DNA of 64,000 bases from Cryomorphaceae bacterium (GTDB lineage: Bacteria > Bacteroidota > Bacteroidia > Flavobacteriales > Schleiferiaceae). Positions within the stretch are counted from its first letter, which is position 1; each line of letters opens with the position of its first letter. A program made the position numbers and the translations under genes. The notes under the pieces are model-generated. The model saw only the letters and a program-made list of their open reading frames with translations, was not told where the DNA came from and did no database searches. The DNA is taken from NCBI GenBank assembly GCA_021298655.1, contig JAJTFK010000007.1, positions 22,013 to 86,012 on the forward strand, given 5' to 3'. Shown piece by piece: positions 16,855 to 28,382 of the stretch.

Positions 16855-17433
16855 ATGGAAGCAGCGGAATTTTTTGCACATCCCACCGCGGTCATTGATG
16901 CGGGTGCGGTTATTGGCAGCGGGTCCAAAATTTGGCATTTCACCCATGTGATGCCGGGCGCAGTGCTCGGTGAAGGCTGTAATTTGGGTCAAAACGTGGT
17001 CGTTTCGCCGGGCGTTCGCCTCGGGCGGAACGTGAAGGTTCAAAACAACGTCAGCATCTACACCGGCGTGACCTGCGACGACGACGTTTTTTTGGGTCCG
17101 AGCTGTGTGTTTACCAACGTGACCAATCCGCGGTCCGCCGTCAACCGGCGCGACCAATACGCCACCACCCACGTCGGTCGGGGAGCCAGCATCGGGGCCA
17201 ATGCCACCATCGTCTGCGGTCACGACATCGGCGCTTTTGCCTTTATTGGCGCGGGGGCGGTGGTTACCAAGAACGTACCGGCCTATGCCTTGGTCGTAGG
17301 CAATCCGTCGCGGCAAATCGGTTGGATGAGCGAGTTCGGCCACCGGCTCGAATTCGATAACCAGGGCCGCGCAACCTGCCCCGAATCCGGTGAACACTAT
17401 GTGCTCTCTGATGGTTACGTACACAAATCCTAA
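16855..17433 (+). CDS. Left-handed beta-helix N-acetyltransferase, WbpD-like
   Basis: Hexapeptide repeats run through most of the 192 residues ([42 protein letters not shown]), with the catalytic-region phrase [13 protein letters not shown]. This is the pattern of UDP-2-acetamido-3-amino-glucuronate N-acetyltransferases (WbpD/WlbB) used for surface polysaccharide sugars. No other genes of that pathway lie beside it, so the substrate is inferred only from the family. Confidence 0.85.
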   Translation: MEAAEFFAHPTAVIDAGAVIGSGSKIWHFTHVMPGAVLGEGCNLGQNVVVSPGVRLGRNVKVQNNVSIYTGVTCDDDVFLGPSCVFTNVTNPRSAVNRRDQYATTHVGRGASIGANATIVCGHDIGAFAFIGAGAVVTKNVPAYALVVGNPSRQIGWMSEFGHRLEFDNQGRATCPESGEHYVLSDGYVHKS

Positions 17434-17456
17434 ACAACGCTTTACCCGTTAATCTT

Positions 17457-18611
17457 ATGAACTACCCCATTGACGCCCAACATTCTGAGGAGCTCGAACT
17501 CATTCGCGCGTCGGCCGCCGAGTTTGCCGCACAGCGCATCGCCCCGCACGTCATGGAATGGGACGAGGCCCAGATTTTTCCGAAAGAATTGTTCCACGAA
17601 ATGGGTAAGCTCGGCTTTTTGGGCGTACTCGTTAGCCCGGAATACGGCGGTGCCGGAATGGGGTACGCGGAGTACATCACCATCGTCGACGAAATCGCGC
17701 AGGTTTGCGGAAGCATCGGTCTGAGTGTGGCCGCCCACAATTCGCTGTGTACCCAGCACATTAATCAGTTCGGAACCGAGGAGCAAAAGCGCCGTTGGCT
17801 TCCCAAACTGGCCACCGGAGAATGGATTGGTGCGTGGGGCCTCACCGAAACGGGCACGGGCAGCGACGCCGGCGGCATGAACACCACCGCGGTGCGCCAC
17901 GAAAACGGCTGGATGCTCAATGGCAGCAAGAACTTTATTACCCACGCCATCAGCGGCGACGTGGCCGTGGTAATTGCCCGCACGGGCGAAAAGGGCGACA
18001 GCCACGGAATGACCGCCTTTGTGGTGGAAAAGGGCACCGCGGGTTTTCAGGGCGGACGCAAAGAGAACAAGCTCGGCATGCGCGCCAGCGAGACGGCCGG
18101 ATTGTTTTTTGACCAGTGTTTTGTGCCCAACGATCAGGTGCTTGGAAGCGTAGGTGAGGGCTTTATTCAGTCGATGAAGATCCTCGACGGCGGACGAATT
18201 TCGATTGCCGCCTTGAGCCTGGGCATCGCCAAAGGTGCACACAAAGCAGCGCTTCGCTACAGCCGCGAACGCGAGCAGTTTGGCCAGCCTATTGGTGATT
18301 TTCAAGGCATTGCCTTCAAGCTTGCCGAAATGTCGACCAAAATCTACGCGGCGGAACTCATGACGCGCCACGCGGGCTCCCTCAAGGACCAAGGCCGTAA
18401 GGTCACCCAAGAATCCGCCATGGCCAAGCTGTTCGCGAGCGAGACGGCGGTTGAGGTTTCGACCGATGGCGTACAAATTCACGGTGGGTACGGGTACACG
18501 AAGGACTACCCTGCGGAGAAGTACTTCCGCGACTCGAAACTGTGCACCATTGGCGAAGGCACGTCCGAAATTCAAAAGCTCGTGATTTCGCGTGGCTTGA
18601 AGAAGGCCTAA
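17457..18611 (+). CDS. Acyl-CoA dehydrogenase, short-chain type
   Basis: This FAD enzyme makes the alpha-beta double bond in acyl-CoAs. The 384-residue protein has the full family layout: N-terminal helical domain, [16 protein letters not shown] flavin-binding signature, FITHAISGD, and the C-terminal [20 protein letters not shown]. It looks most like short-chain/butyryl-CoA or branched-chain members. It follows the acetyltransferase by 23 bases with no shared function evident. A 3-hydroxybutyryl-CoA dehydrogenase and an HMG-CoA lyase-like gene elsewhere in the window fit fatty or branched-chain acid breakdown. Confidence 0.92.
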   Translation: MNYPIDAQHSEELELIRASAAEFAAQRIAPHVMEWDEAQIFPKELFHEMGKLGFLGVLVSPEYGGAGMGYAEYITIVDEIAQVCGSIGLSVAAHNSLCTQHINQFGTEEQKRRWLPKLATGEWIGAWGLTETGTGSDAGGMNTTAVRHENGWMLNGSKNFITHAISGDVAVVIARTGEKGDSHGMTAFVVEKGTAGFQGGRKENKLGMRASETAGLFFDQCFVPNDQVLGSVGEGFIQSMKILDGGRISIAALSLGIAKGAHKAALRYSREREQFGQPIGDFQGIAFKLAEMSTKIYAAELMTRHAGSLKDQGRKVTQESAMAKLFASETAVEVSTDGVQIHGGYGYTKDYPAEKYFRDSKLCTIGEGTSEIQKLVISRGLKKA

Positions 18612-18707
18612 CCATATACTCACCCGAACGAGCCGTTGGCGCAGCCCCATGCAGCGCCATGCAGTAGGCTTGGAACGGAACACCTAATTGTGGTTTCTTT
18701 GTATGTT

Positions 18708-21700
18708 ATGATTCGAATGCTACGTTTCTTCGTTGCGGCATCGCTGCTTCTTTTGGCGTCCAACTCCCTGAAGGCCACGCACGCGTACGGCGGCGAAATC
18801 ACTTGGAAGTGCTTTACCACCGGTCCCAATGCCGGCAAGTTTAAGTTTTACATGATTCTCTACCGCGACTGCGGAAGCGGCAATGCGACGCTACCCGGGG
18901 GTAGTGTGGCCCTAAACTCGAATTCACCGGCCGGAACCATCACCCTTACCCAGGTTGGAACCAACACGGATGTGTCGCCAACGTGCTACGTTACGCCGTC
19001 GCCGATTCGCTGCAACGTTTCCGCGAGCGGTGAAGGGGCACTTGAAGAAGCACGTTATGAATCGGCCTTCATCAACCTAACCGGCACGCCTCCCGCGGCC
19101 GGATGGACGTTCAGCTATTCACTCTGCTGCCGACCGAATACCCTGACCAATTTGCAAAATCCGGGGTCGCAAAACCTGTTCCTTCGTGCCGTGATGTACC
19201 CCTACAGCGTCAACGGAAACCAGCAAAACACGAATCCCTGCTACGATTCGTCGCCCCGTTTTCTGGAGCCACCAAAGTCGGTGATTTGCACCGGGTACGA
19301 GTATACCTACGCGCAATTTGCGTTTGACGACGACTTGGATTCCATTTACTACGATTGGGCTCCTTCGTTGACGGCTGCCGCTACCCCCATTTTGTATGTT
19401 TCACCGTACACCGCAGTGAGCCCGCTTCCCAACGGTGGAACACCGGCTCAGTTGAACAACATTACGGGCAACATTACCCTTAATCCTTCTGCAGGAGGTT
19501 CGTATGCGACGTCGATTAAGGTTTCGGCGTACCGTTGCGGCCAGCTTATTGCGGAGGTGTTCCGAGATATCCCCATGGCCATTAAAAACAACTGCCCCAG
19601 TTTGCCTACGGGTTCACCCAATACGCCCCCAACCCTAGCGGTAACCAACATCCCGGGATTTCCTCAGATCACGCCGGTAGTCATAAGTGGCGACACGGTG
19701 TACTACGAGGCCACGGTCTTTGCCGGCCAAGTGGTGAAGTTCAATCTGGTGTCTCAGGATCCGCAGCTTTTGCCCAACTTTCTCCCCCAGACCATTGGTT
19801 TTAGCCCAAGCGGTGGCCAATTCGGCATTCCGTTTTCCAACGCGAATACGGGCTGCTTAAACCCACCCTGTGCTACGGTGGTGCCGGTTGCGCCCCAAAC
19901 GACCTTAACGAATCCGCTGAACAACGAAATCCTGTTTAACTGGCAGACTTCGTGCAACCACATCGCCTACCAGGGCACGCAGTGCGGATCACCGACCAAC
20001 TCCTACACCTTCGCGATGCGGATGCAGGACAATTTCTGCCCAATCCCGGCGGTTTCGGTCAAATCGGTGGTAATCAATGTGGTTTCGACGATTCCGGTGC
20101 CGCCAGACATGTCCAATGCCTGCGCGACCGTCAACGGCAACGGCACCGTTGGCATTAACTGGGGATACCCCGCCGATACGGGAATGAACTTTGATGCCTA
20201 CATCGTGTACCATTCCACCAGTCCGACGACGCCGTTTACCGCGATTGATACGGTTAAAAACTACAGCACGCTGTCCTACACCGACTTGACTCCGGGCCCT
20301 GGTGCGAACTACTACTACCTCCGTTCCAAGGGAGGCTGTGGATACGTCTCGGTTCCGAGCGACACCCTTCAAACGATGGGGTTGACGCTGAACTCGCTGC
20401 CGCCGACCAATTCCTACGTGGCCGATTTGAGCTGGAACACTACCCGAACGAGCTACAGCCAACCTTTTGAGGTGTGGCGCCGTCAGCTTCCGTCGGGAAC
20501 CTGGCAAAAAATCGACACCACGAGCAAGCTTAATTACCGCGATACGGTCAACGTGTGCGGACAGAATTTGGAGTACCAAATCCGCACGGCGACGGGTTGC
20601 GTGAGCACCAGTAAGTCGGGCTTTTATTCCGACCAGGTCAACACCGACGTCATCGTAATCGACAGCGTTTCGGTAGTGAACGGGCAGGTGGTCATTTCGT
20701 GGACCCCTGGAGCGAGCAACGACATTGTGGACTACTACCTGCTGAAGCGTGGCGCCGGCGGTGTTTGGAGTCCGATTGATACGATCAAGCCGGGCGCAAC
20801 CCTGCCGCACGTGATTCCGGGCGCCCTCGAAAGCGTGAAGGATTACTACAAGGTTATTTCGGCGGACTCCTGCGGAAACATGAGTTCGGATTTACTGGTT
20901 CAGGCCGCGAACAACATGGTTCTGTCGGAGAACATGGATCCCTGTGAAGGAATCATGCGCCTTCGTTGGAACACCTATAAGGGCTGGGGTACCGGCGGCG
21001 TAAAGCAGTACGAAATATGGATGGAAGAAACGCCCAACGGAGGTGCCACCACGGTGACGCTGGTGGGATTCAAGGGGCCGAATGATTCGACCTTTAGCCT
21101 GCGCAACCTGAGCAGCGGAACGACCTACTGCTGGTACGTACGTGCTATTGATACGGCTACGCTGAAAACCGCAACGTCCAATAAGGTGTGCATTACGTCG
21201 CTTGCCGTTCAGCGCTCGCGCCTTTTGTACTTGGCCAAGGCCAGCGTTCGCGACGACAACGGAGTAGAGCTGGTGTGCTTCATTGACAAGGACGCCGACA
21301 TCGTGCACTTTGACGTGCAGCGCGCCGACGAATTGGGTGCACCGTTCAAGTCGCTGGGTCTGCTTCCCAAGCCCATTACCGGACCTTGGGAGTACCGCTT
21401 CAAGGACTTTACGGCGAACCCCAACGACCACCGCTACGTGTACCGCTTTGTGGCTACCGACAGCTGCGGAAACATCGACACGTCGAGCAACATCGGACGC
21501 ACCATGGTGCTTGAAGTCGACGAGCAGGACAACCTGACCAACTTCCTGACGTGGAACGGATACATTGACTACATGGGCGGTGTGGATCGCTACGAGGTCT
21601 ACCGTGCGGTGCAGCCGGCCGGCGGATTCCAGCTGGTTGGATCTACCCAGGATACCTTCTTCTTGGACAATACCCGTCCGTTGGGTGATTACAGCGGTTT

Positions 21701-22091
21701 GGTGGCCTACCGCGTGGTGGCCGTCGAGGGAGCGAATCCGCTGGCGTTCCGCGATGCCGACGGTTCGGTGTTCAAGTCCAACTCAACTACGGCCATGGCC
21801 GAGTTCAAGCCACGGGTGTTCATTCCAAATAGCTTCAATCCGAAGTCGGACGTGGCCGCCAACCGGGTTTGGAAGCCGGCTCAGATCTACATTACGCCCA
21901 ACAGCTACAACCTGGAGATTTTTGATCGCTGGGGCCAGCGGGTGTTTGAAACCAAGGACGAGTCCAAGGGCTGGGACGGTAAGCTCAACGGAAATTTCGC
22001 CCCGTCGGGTGTGTACACCTACCAGTTGCGCTACCGCAGCATCGAAGGCGAGCTGGTGGAGCGCCGCGGAACGCTGAATTTGCTGTACTAA
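18708..22091 (+). CDS. Large secreted protein with T9SS type B C-terminal domain
   Basis: The 1127-residue product begins at ATG 18708 with a signal peptide ending near SLKA; the earlier Met at 18636 adds a hydrophilic leader. Residues 25 to about 480 form an unknown cysteine-containing domain starting THAYGGEITW, seen in other gliding-associated proteins. Several fibronectin type III-like modules follow (about 490-1010; phrases such as LTPGPGANYYYLRSKG and FSLRNLSSGTTYCWYVRA). The last 90 residues, from VFIPNSFNP through NLEIFDRWGQRVFE to SGVYTYQLRY, are the gliding-motility-associated (type B) sorting domain that sends proteins through the type IX system. A surface adhesin role is an inference. 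Confidence 0.9.
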   Translation: MIRMLRFFVAASLLLLASNSLKATHAYGGEITWKCFTTGPNAGKFKFYMILYRDCGSGNATLPGGSVALNSNSPAGTITLTQVGTNTDVSPTCYVTPSPIRCNVSASGEGALEEARYESAFINLTGTPPAAGWTFSYSLCCRPNTLTNLQNPGSQNLFLRAVMYPYSVNGNQQNTNPCYDSSPRFLEPPKSVICTGYEYTYAQFAFDDDLDSIYYDWAPSLTAAATPILYVSPYTAVSPLPNGGTPAQLNNITGNITLNPSAGGSYATSIKVSAYRCGQLIAEVFRDIPMAIKNNCPSLPTGSPNTPPTLAVTNIPGFPQITPVVISGDTVYYEATVFAGQVVKFNLVSQDPQLLPNFLPQTIGFSPSGGQFGIPFSNANTGCLNPPCATVVPVAPQTTLTNPLNNEILFNWQTSCNHIAYQGTQCGSPTNSYTFAMRMQDNFCPIPAVSVKSVVINVVSTIPVPPDMSNACATVNGNGTVGINWGYPADTGMNFDAYIVYHSTSPTTPFTAIDTVKNYSTLSYTDLTPGPGANYYYLRSKGGCGYVSVPSDTLQTMGLTLNSLPPTNSYVADLSWNTTRTSYSQPFEVWRRQLPSGTWQKIDTTSKLNYRDTVNVCGQNLEYQIRTATGCVSTSKSGFYSDQVNTDVIVIDSVSVVNGQVVISWTPGASNDIVDYYLLKRGAGGVWSPIDTIKPGATLPHVIPGALESVKDYYKVISADSCGNMSSDLLVQAANNMVLSENMDPCEGIMRLRWNTYKGWGTGGVKQYEIWMEETPNGGATTVTLVGFKGPNDSTFSLRNLSSGTTYCWYVRAIDTATLKTATSNKVCITSLAVQRSRLLYLAKASVRDDNGVELVCFIDKDADIVHFDVQRADELGAPFKSLGLLPKPITGPWEYRFKDFTANPNDHRYVYRFVATDSCGNIDTSSNIGRTMVLEVDEQDNLTNFLTWNGYIDYMGGVDRYEVYRAVQPAGGFQLVGSTQDTFFLDNTRPLGDYSGLVAYRVVAVEGANPLAFRDADGSVFKSNSTTAMAEFKPRVFIPNSFNPKSDVAANRVWKPAQIYITPNSYNLEIFDRWGQRVFETKDESKGWDGKLNGNFAPSGVYTYQLRYRSIEGELVERRGTLNLLY

Positions 22092-22117
22092 CCGAATAGG
22101 TTCATAACTTCTTGCGG

Positions 22118-22153
22118 AATCCGCCCCGGGCTCGGGGCGGATTTCGTATTTTT
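22118..22153 (+). terminator. Intrinsic terminator after the T9SS protein
   Basis: An 11-base perfect stem (22118-22128 with 22133-22143) with a four-base loop is followed by a T-rich tract. The tract also forms the -7 box of guaB. Confidence 0.75.
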
Positions 22154-22154
22154 G
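22147..22154 (+). promoter_or_regulatory. -7 promoter box for guaB
   Basis: TATTTTTG matches TAnnTTTG and lies 24 bases before ATG 22179. It overlaps the U-tract of the preceding terminator. No TTG at a suitable distance. Confidence 0.5.
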
Positions 22155-22166
22155 CATGCAACTTAA

Positions 22167-23651
<1,485 letters not shown>

Positions 23652-23652
23652 C

Positions 23653-24369
23653 TTAGGGTAGGGGCTGCTGCTGGCGTCGTTCGAATTCCTGGTAGCACTG
23701 AATCAGGCTGACCAGCAGTTCGTAGTCGGTTGCCGTGCGGATTGCGTTTTGGTTGTAGCGGCAAAAAAGCAGGACTTCTTCAATTTTGGCTTCGGTGATT
23801 CCCGTTAGCTCAAACAAGGCTTCGCGGTTGCGGCTCTCGTTGAGTTGGGTTCGGTATTCGTCGGAAGCCGCTAAGGCAGCAAGTTCGCGCAGCTGCCTGG
23901 GGCGGTCCCCAAACTGATCGTACAAAAAGTCAATGGGGTTGGCGATGGTGGGGGCCTTGGGCTTCGGAACCACAATCGCGCTGCCGGTGGGGCGTGTGGG
24001 CTCTTTGAGCTCCATTTCCCGCGGTAGGTTGCTGGTCAATTTATAGGCCGTTACCGGAACTTCTTCAAGCAAAAAATTGCGGGGCGGGAGGGTTACGCGC
24101 ACCGAATCGGCCTGCCGGGCGACCTGGTACCGGTATCCGTAGCCCGGACGGCTAAAAACGAGGGTGTCGTTGAGGCGGGCCTCGATGCGAAACCGGCCGT
24201 CGCGGTCCGTGGCGACGCGTTCTTCGGACCGCGCGTTGACGATCATGACATCCGGAACCCGTTCCGCAGACTTTTCCTCGGTCACGTATCCCCGAAAAAC
24301 GACGCGCTGCTGGGCCCAAGCCTGGGGCAAACCGGCAACGACCAAAAGGATGCTAAAAAAAATCCGCAT
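23653..24369 (-). CDS. Exported protein with carboxypeptidase-regulatory-like domain
   Basis: The 238-residue product starts at 24369 with a signal peptide ending AWA-Q; the longer frame to 24444 is rejected because a TACTTTGG box sits between. Residues 22-95 form a CarboxypepD_reg-like Ig fold (VVFRGYVTEEKSAERVPDVMI, TDRDGRFRI, SRPGYGYRY), the domain found at the front of many Bacteroidota outer-membrane proteins. The remainder is helical, with IDFLYDQFGDRPRQ, and not recognised. It ends one base from the convergent guaB stop. Function unknown. Confidence 0.75.
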   Translation of the reverse strand: MRIFFSILLVVAGLPQAWAQQRVVFRGYVTEEKSAERVPDVMIVNARSEERVATDRDGRFRIEARLNDTLVFSRPGYGYRYQVARQADSVRVTLPPRNFLLEEVPVTAYKLTSNLPREMELKEPTRPTGSAIVVPKPKAPTIANPIDFLYDQFGDRPRQLRELAALAASDEYRTQLNESRNREALFELTGITEAKIEEVLLFCRYNQNAIRTATDYELLVSLIQCYQEFERRQQQPLP

Positions 24370-24446
24370 GGGCAGCCAAAGTACATTAATTATGCCGTTT
24401 CGGCCAGCGGATAATCCCGATATTTGCGCTTCAACACGCAGCAATC

Positions 24447-26138
24447 ATGGCAGACGACAAGAAAGTGATTTTCTCGATGTCGGGGGTGAGCAAAATCCTC
24501 CCGAACAACAATAAAGCGATTCTTAAGGACATTTACCTCGGATTTTTTTACGGGGCGAAAATTGGCATTATCGGCCTCAACGGATCGGGTAAGTCGACGC
24601 TGCTCAAGATCATCGCCGGAATTGACAAGAGCTACCAGGGTGACGTAGTGTACTCACCGGGCTACAGCATTGGCTACCTCGAGCAGGAGCCTCAACTCGA
24701 CGAGACAAAGACCGTCATTGACATCGTCAAAGAAGGCATGGCCGAAACCGTGGCGGTACTCGAGGAATACAATTCCATCAACGACCAATTTGGCCTGCCC
24801 GAGGTGTACGAAAATCCCGACGCCATGGACAAGCTGATGGCGCGTCAAGCCGAGCTGCAGGATAAGATCGATGCCACCAACGCGTGGGAACTCGATCAGG
24901 TTTTGGCCCGCGCGATGGACGCCCTGCAAGTTCCCGACGGCGACACGCCCATTTCGGTGCTTTCGGGCGGAGAACGCCGCCGGGTTGCTTTGTGCCGTTT
25001 GCTGCTGCAGAATCCCGACATCCTGCTTCTGGACGAACCGACCAACCACCTCGACGCCGAGTCTATTTTGTGGCTGGAGCACCACCTGCAGCAGTACCCT
25101 GGAACGGTAATCGCCGTAACGCACGACCGCTACTTCCTCGACAATGTGGCGGGATGGATCCTCGAGCTTGACCGCGGCGAAGGAATTCCGTGGAAAGGCA
25201 ACTACTCGAGCTGGCTGGATCAAAAGACCAAGCGCTTGGAGCAAGAAGAAAAGCAGGCGAGCAAGCGCCGCAAGACCCTCGAACGCGAGCTGGAGTGGGT
25301 GCGCATGAATCCCAAAGGTCGCCAAGCCAAGAGCAAGGCTCGTTTGAACAACTACGACAAGTTGATGAGCGAGGAACAGAAGGACAAGGAGCAGCGCCTG
25401 GAGATTTACATTCCCAACGGCCCGCGCCTCGGTACGCATGTCATCGACGCGCTGCACGTGAAGAAGGGCTTTGGCGACAAGCTGCTGTACGAAGATTTGA
25501 ACTTTACGCTGCCTCCGGCAGGAATTGTGGGAATCATTGGTCCAAACGGCGCGGGAAAGACGACCATCTTCCGCATGATTATGGATCAAATGAAGCCCGA
25601 CGCGGGCGAGTTCAAGATCGGAGAGTCGGTGAAGGTCAGCTACGTGGATCAAACCCACGCCAAGCTGTTTGCCGATAAGTCCATTTTTGAAATCATCGCC
25701 GACGGCCAAGAGCAGTTTGAGATGGGCGGGCAGATCGTGAATTCGCGCTCGTACCTGTCGCGCTTCAACTTTAGCGGCGGCGACCAATCCAAGAAGGTGG
25801 GCGTGCTTTCCGGTGGTGAGCGCAACCGCCTCCATTTGGCGATGGCCTTGAAGGAGGGCGGAAACGTGCTCCTTCTGGACGAACCGACCAACGACCTGGA
25901 CATCAATACGCTGCGCGCGCTGGAAGAGGGCCTCGAGAACTTTGCCGGTTGCGCCGTGATTATTTCGCACGACCGCTGGTTCCTGGACCGCGTGTGTACC
26001 CACATTTTGGCCTTTGAGGGTGATTCCGAAGTGTACTACTTCGAGGGTTCCTTCAGCGACTACGAAGAGAATAAGAAGAAGCGACTCGGTGGAGGTTTGG
26101 AGCCCAAGAAATTCAAATACAAAAAGTTAGTCAAGTGA
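24447..26138 (+). CDS. ettA: Energy-dependent translational throttle ABC-F protein EttA
   Basis: EttA binds the ribosomal E site and gates entry into elongation according to ATP/ADP. The 563-residue protein has two ABC domains with Walker A GLNGSGKST near 50 and GPNGAGKTT near 367, signature LSGGERRRVALC and LSGGERNRLHLA, and Walker B LLLDEPTNHLD and LLLDEPTNDLD. The interdomain linker (PKGRQAKSKARLNNY) and the toe region fit the EttA subfamily. Its stop overlaps the hisS start by four bases, so both are translation genes in one unit. Confidence 0.95.
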   Translation: MADDKKVIFSMSGVSKILPNNNKAILKDIYLGFFYGAKIGIIGLNGSGKSTLLKIIAGIDKSYQGDVVYSPGYSIGYLEQEPQLDETKTVIDIVKEGMAETVAVLEEYNSINDQFGLPEVYENPDAMDKLMARQAELQDKIDATNAWELDQVLARAMDALQVPDGDTPISVLSGGERRRVALCRLLLQNPDILLLDEPTNHLDAESILWLEHHLQQYPGTVIAVTHDRYFLDNVAGWILELDRGEGIPWKGNYSSWLDQKTKRLEQEEKQASKRRKTLERELEWVRMNPKGRQAKSKARLNNYDKLMSEEQKDKEQRLEIYIPNGPRLGTHVIDALHVKKGFGDKLLYEDLNFTLPPAGIVGIIGPNGAGKTTIFRMIMDQMKPDAGEFKIGESVKVSYVDQTHAKLFADKSIFEIIADGQEQFEMGGQIVNSRSYLSRFNFSGGDQSKKVGVLSGGERNRLHLAMALKEGGNVLLLDEPTNDLDINTLRALEEGLENFAGCAVIISHDRWFLDRVCTHILAFEGDSEVYYFEGSFSDYEENKKKRLGGGLEPKKFKYKKLVK

Positions 26139-27475
26139 GTCAGGCCCGTCCAGCAAAGGGAACCCGTGATTTTTCGGCGGCCGAGGTGCTTCGCCGGCGC
26201 TACGTCGTCGGCGTACTGCAGTCGGTCTTTGAGCGCTACGGTTTTGCCCCGCTGGAGACGCCTTCGTTCGAGAACCTGGAGACCCTGATGGGTAAGTACG
26301 GCGAAGAGGGTGATCGATTGATTTTTAAAATTTTGCGATCTGGAGATTTCATGAAATCGGTCGCGAACCCAACCCAGCCTAAGGCTTCCGAACTGGCCGA
26401 TAAGGCCCTTCGCTACGACTTAACCGTGCCCTTCGCGCGCTACGTCGCGCAGAACGCTGGGGTGCTGGCGATGCCGTTTCGTCGCTACCAAATTCAGCCC
26501 GTGTGGCGCGCAGACAATCCCCAAAAGGGCCGTTTTCGCGAGTTTTACCAGTGCGACGCCGACGTCGTGGGCAGCACCAGTTTGTGGCAAGAGGTCGAGC
26601 TGGTGGCTATGTACCACGAAGCTTTTGCCACACTGGGGCTCGATGTGGTGGTGCGGGTCAATCACCGGGGGCTGTTGGCGGGAATCGCCGAGGTGGCAGG
26701 CTTGGGCGATCGCTTGATTGACTTTACGGTGGCCCTCGACAAGCTCGACAAGGTGGGCGCCGAAGGAGTTCGCTCCGAGTGGCGCGACCGAGGGTTCACC
26801 GAGGCACAGTGCGCGGCGCTCGAACCCGCGTTGACTGCCTCGGGCGGAATTCAGGATACGCTGACCCAAATGGGTAAATGGCTTTCGGCTTCCGAGGTCG
26901 GAACCAAGGCCGTGGCTGAGTTGACGTGGTTGGTGGAGCGCGCCGGCCGGACCGGGAATATTGCCTTGGACGTTACCCTGGCGCGCGGCCTCAACTACTA
27001 CACGGGCTGCATTTTTGAAGTCCAGGCTACGGACGTCGCCATGGGCAGCGTGGGCGGAGGCGGTCGCTACGACAACCTCACGGGCATTTTTGGCGTACCG
27101 GGCTTAAGCGGAGTGGGCATCAGCTTTGGGCTGGACCGCATTGTGCTTTGCCTCGAAGAACGGAATCGAATGCCGAACCCGGCATCGGGTCCGCAGGTTT
27201 TGGTTGTTCAGTTTAGCGAGGCCGAGGCGGACTACGCCTTTGCGGTGGCCACGGACCTTCGTGCGGCCGGTATTCGGACGGTGATGTACCCCGAACCAGC
27301 CAAAATCAAAAAGCAGTTTGACCATGCGGAGCGCATTGGCGCTCAGTGGGTTGCGCTGGCAGGTGCCAGCGAGCAGGCTCAGGATACGGTGCAGCTTAAA
27401 AACCTGCACACGGGCGAGCAGCACCTGGTTTCACGGTCCGCATTGGGCGAATTTCGCTGGAATCAGGGCGCGTAG
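26135..27475 (+). CDS. hisS: Histidyl-tRNA synthetase
   Basis: Class II synthetase of 446 residues that charges tRNA-His. Motif 1 region (KGTRDFSAAEVLRRRYV), motif 2 (FRRYQIQPVWRADNPQKGRFREFYQCDAD, in two pieces), the histidine-specific LARGLNYYTG and motif 3 (GISFGLDRI) are all present, followed by the anticodon-binding domain. It starts with GTG at 26135 overlapping the ettA stop (GTGA). Its last 13 bases overlap the convergent DUF2490 gene. Confidence 0.96.
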   Translation: MSQARPAKGTRDFSAAEVLRRRYVVGVLQSVFERYGFAPLETPSFENLETLMGKYGEEGDRLIFKILRSGDFMKSVANPTQPKASELADKALRYDLTVPFARYVAQNAGVLAMPFRRYQIQPVWRADNPQKGRFREFYQCDADVVGSTSLWQEVELVAMYHEAFATLGLDVVVRVNHRGLLAGIAEVAGLGDRLIDFTVALDKLDKVGAEGVRSEWRDRGFTEAQCAALEPALTASGGIQDTLTQMGKWLSASEVGTKAVAELTWLVERAGRTGNIALDVTLARGLNYYTGCIFEVQATDVAMGSVGGGGRYDNLTGIFGVPGLSGVGISFGLDRIVLCLEERNRMPNPASGPQVLVVQFSEAEADYAFAVATDLRAAGIRTVMYPEPAKIKKQFDHAERIGAQWVALAGASEQAQDTVQLKNLHTGEQHLVSRSALGEFRWNQGA

Positions 27476-28083
27476 CGCAGTCCCAGCCGCAGCATAGGGA
27501 AGGCCTCCTCGAGGACTTCACCCGAATCGTAGTCGCGCTGCAGTCCGTATCCGATCGTGGCACGCCACTTCTTGGTCAAGAAGTAGTTCATTCCTAAAGT
27601 GTAGCGCGTTCGACGAAGTGGTGAGCGCGGGTTGAATTGCTCGTGCCACACTTCGGCCGTTGCTTCGGGAACCCATTTGCCGAATTTGCGTTCAAGGTAG
27701 AGCCCGTAGCGCACCGTGGCCGCTCGGTTTACGTGGTAGCGCAGGCCAAGGGTCACATCGGCTATTCGTACGTCCTTAAACTCGGGTTTAAACTTTTTCT
27801 CTAGGGCAAGCGTGTGGCGTGGCCGCACGTTGGCATTCAGTGGGGCTCGAAACTCGTAAAATGCCTTCCAGTTTCGCGAAGCGTCGATGGTTCCACGGAG
27901 GTCGGCAAAGTGCTGGAACTGCCCGCTGCGCCAACGCTGCTCCAACGAGGTAGCTAAATCGAAACGCCGATGCGGGCTGAGTTTAAGCGTGCTGGCTGCC
28001 CAGACCTGAGTTTGAGCCGATGAACGCAGCGGTACCCAAACCGCCACGGCAGCAACCAACAAGGCGCGCAATGCCGAACTCAC
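27463..28083 (-). CDS. DUF2490 outer-membrane-like protein
   Basis: The 206-residue product starts at GTG 28083, overlapping the previous stop (GTGA), and has a signal peptide ending RSSAQ. The body has repeated amphipathic strands (FQHFADLRGTI, LGLRYHVNR, RYTLGMNYFLTKKWRATIGY, LRLGLRYAP) typical of DUF2490 beta-barrel proteins. Function is unknown. It is the last gene of the overlapping minus-strand unit led by the SDR gene. The in-frame upstream extension to 28395 has no support and overlaps two other genes. Confidence 0.82.
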   Translation of the reverse strand: MSSALRALLVAAVAVWVPLRSSAQTQVWAASTLKLSPHRRFDLATSLEQRWRSGQFQHFADLRGTIDASRNWKAFYEFRAPLNANVRPRHTLALEKKFKPEFKDVRIADVTLGLRYHVNRAATVRYGLYLERKFGKWVPEATAEVWHEQFNPRSPLRRTRYTLGMNYFLTKKWRATIGYGLQRDYDSGEVLEEAFPMLRLGLRYAP

Positions 28084-28352
28084 AGTCCCAGAAGAGCCAC
28101 CGCCAGCAGTGCGCTGAAGACGAGGTACAGCAGCGGGCGAATCATTTTGTGGACGATGTCTTTGGCGTAGCGCTCGCCCCGAAAGGTGAGGATGCCGCGT
28201 GTTTCGTCGAGCGGATGCGGGGCCAGTACCTTGCGCAGCAGCATCTCCTTGATTAACAGCGTGTCCTGAAGGGGAATTCCGCCTTTTGGGTTGTCGTAGC
28301 GGTAAAAGAGTCCGCGGAAGTAGAGGGAGATGACCTGCAGATCGTGTTGCAT
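28080..28352 (-). CDS. Small protein with one C-terminal membrane helix, unknown
   Basis: The 90-residue protein has a soluble N-terminal part (SLYFRGLFYRYDNPKGG, LLIKEMLLRKVL, RGERYAKDIVHKM) and a single C-terminal membrane helix (LLYLVFSALLAVALLGL), so it may be tail-anchored. I do not recognise a family. The overlap with DUF2490 and the 30-base gap after cry-DASH argue that it is real and expressed with them. Confidence 0.65.
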   Translation of the reverse strand: MQHDLQVISLYFRGLFYRYDNPKGGIPLQDTLLIKEMLLRKVLAPHPLDETRGILTFRGERYAKDIVHKMIRPLLYLVFSALLAVALLGL

Positions 28353-28382
28353 GCCGCAATTTAGGTCGGAGAACGAGGCAAT

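Noticed and set aside
17442..18683. Long minus-strand frame of 413 codons opposite the acyl-CoA dehydrogenase gene
   Set aside because: It mirrors the acyl-CoA dehydrogenase, whose protein is fully conserved, and its own translation has no recognisable domain. High GC produces such shadows throughout the window.
24654..26003. Minus-strand frame of 449 codons opposite ettA
   Set aside because: Antisense shadow of a highly conserved ABC-F gene; the translation is low in hydrophobic core pattern and matches nothing.
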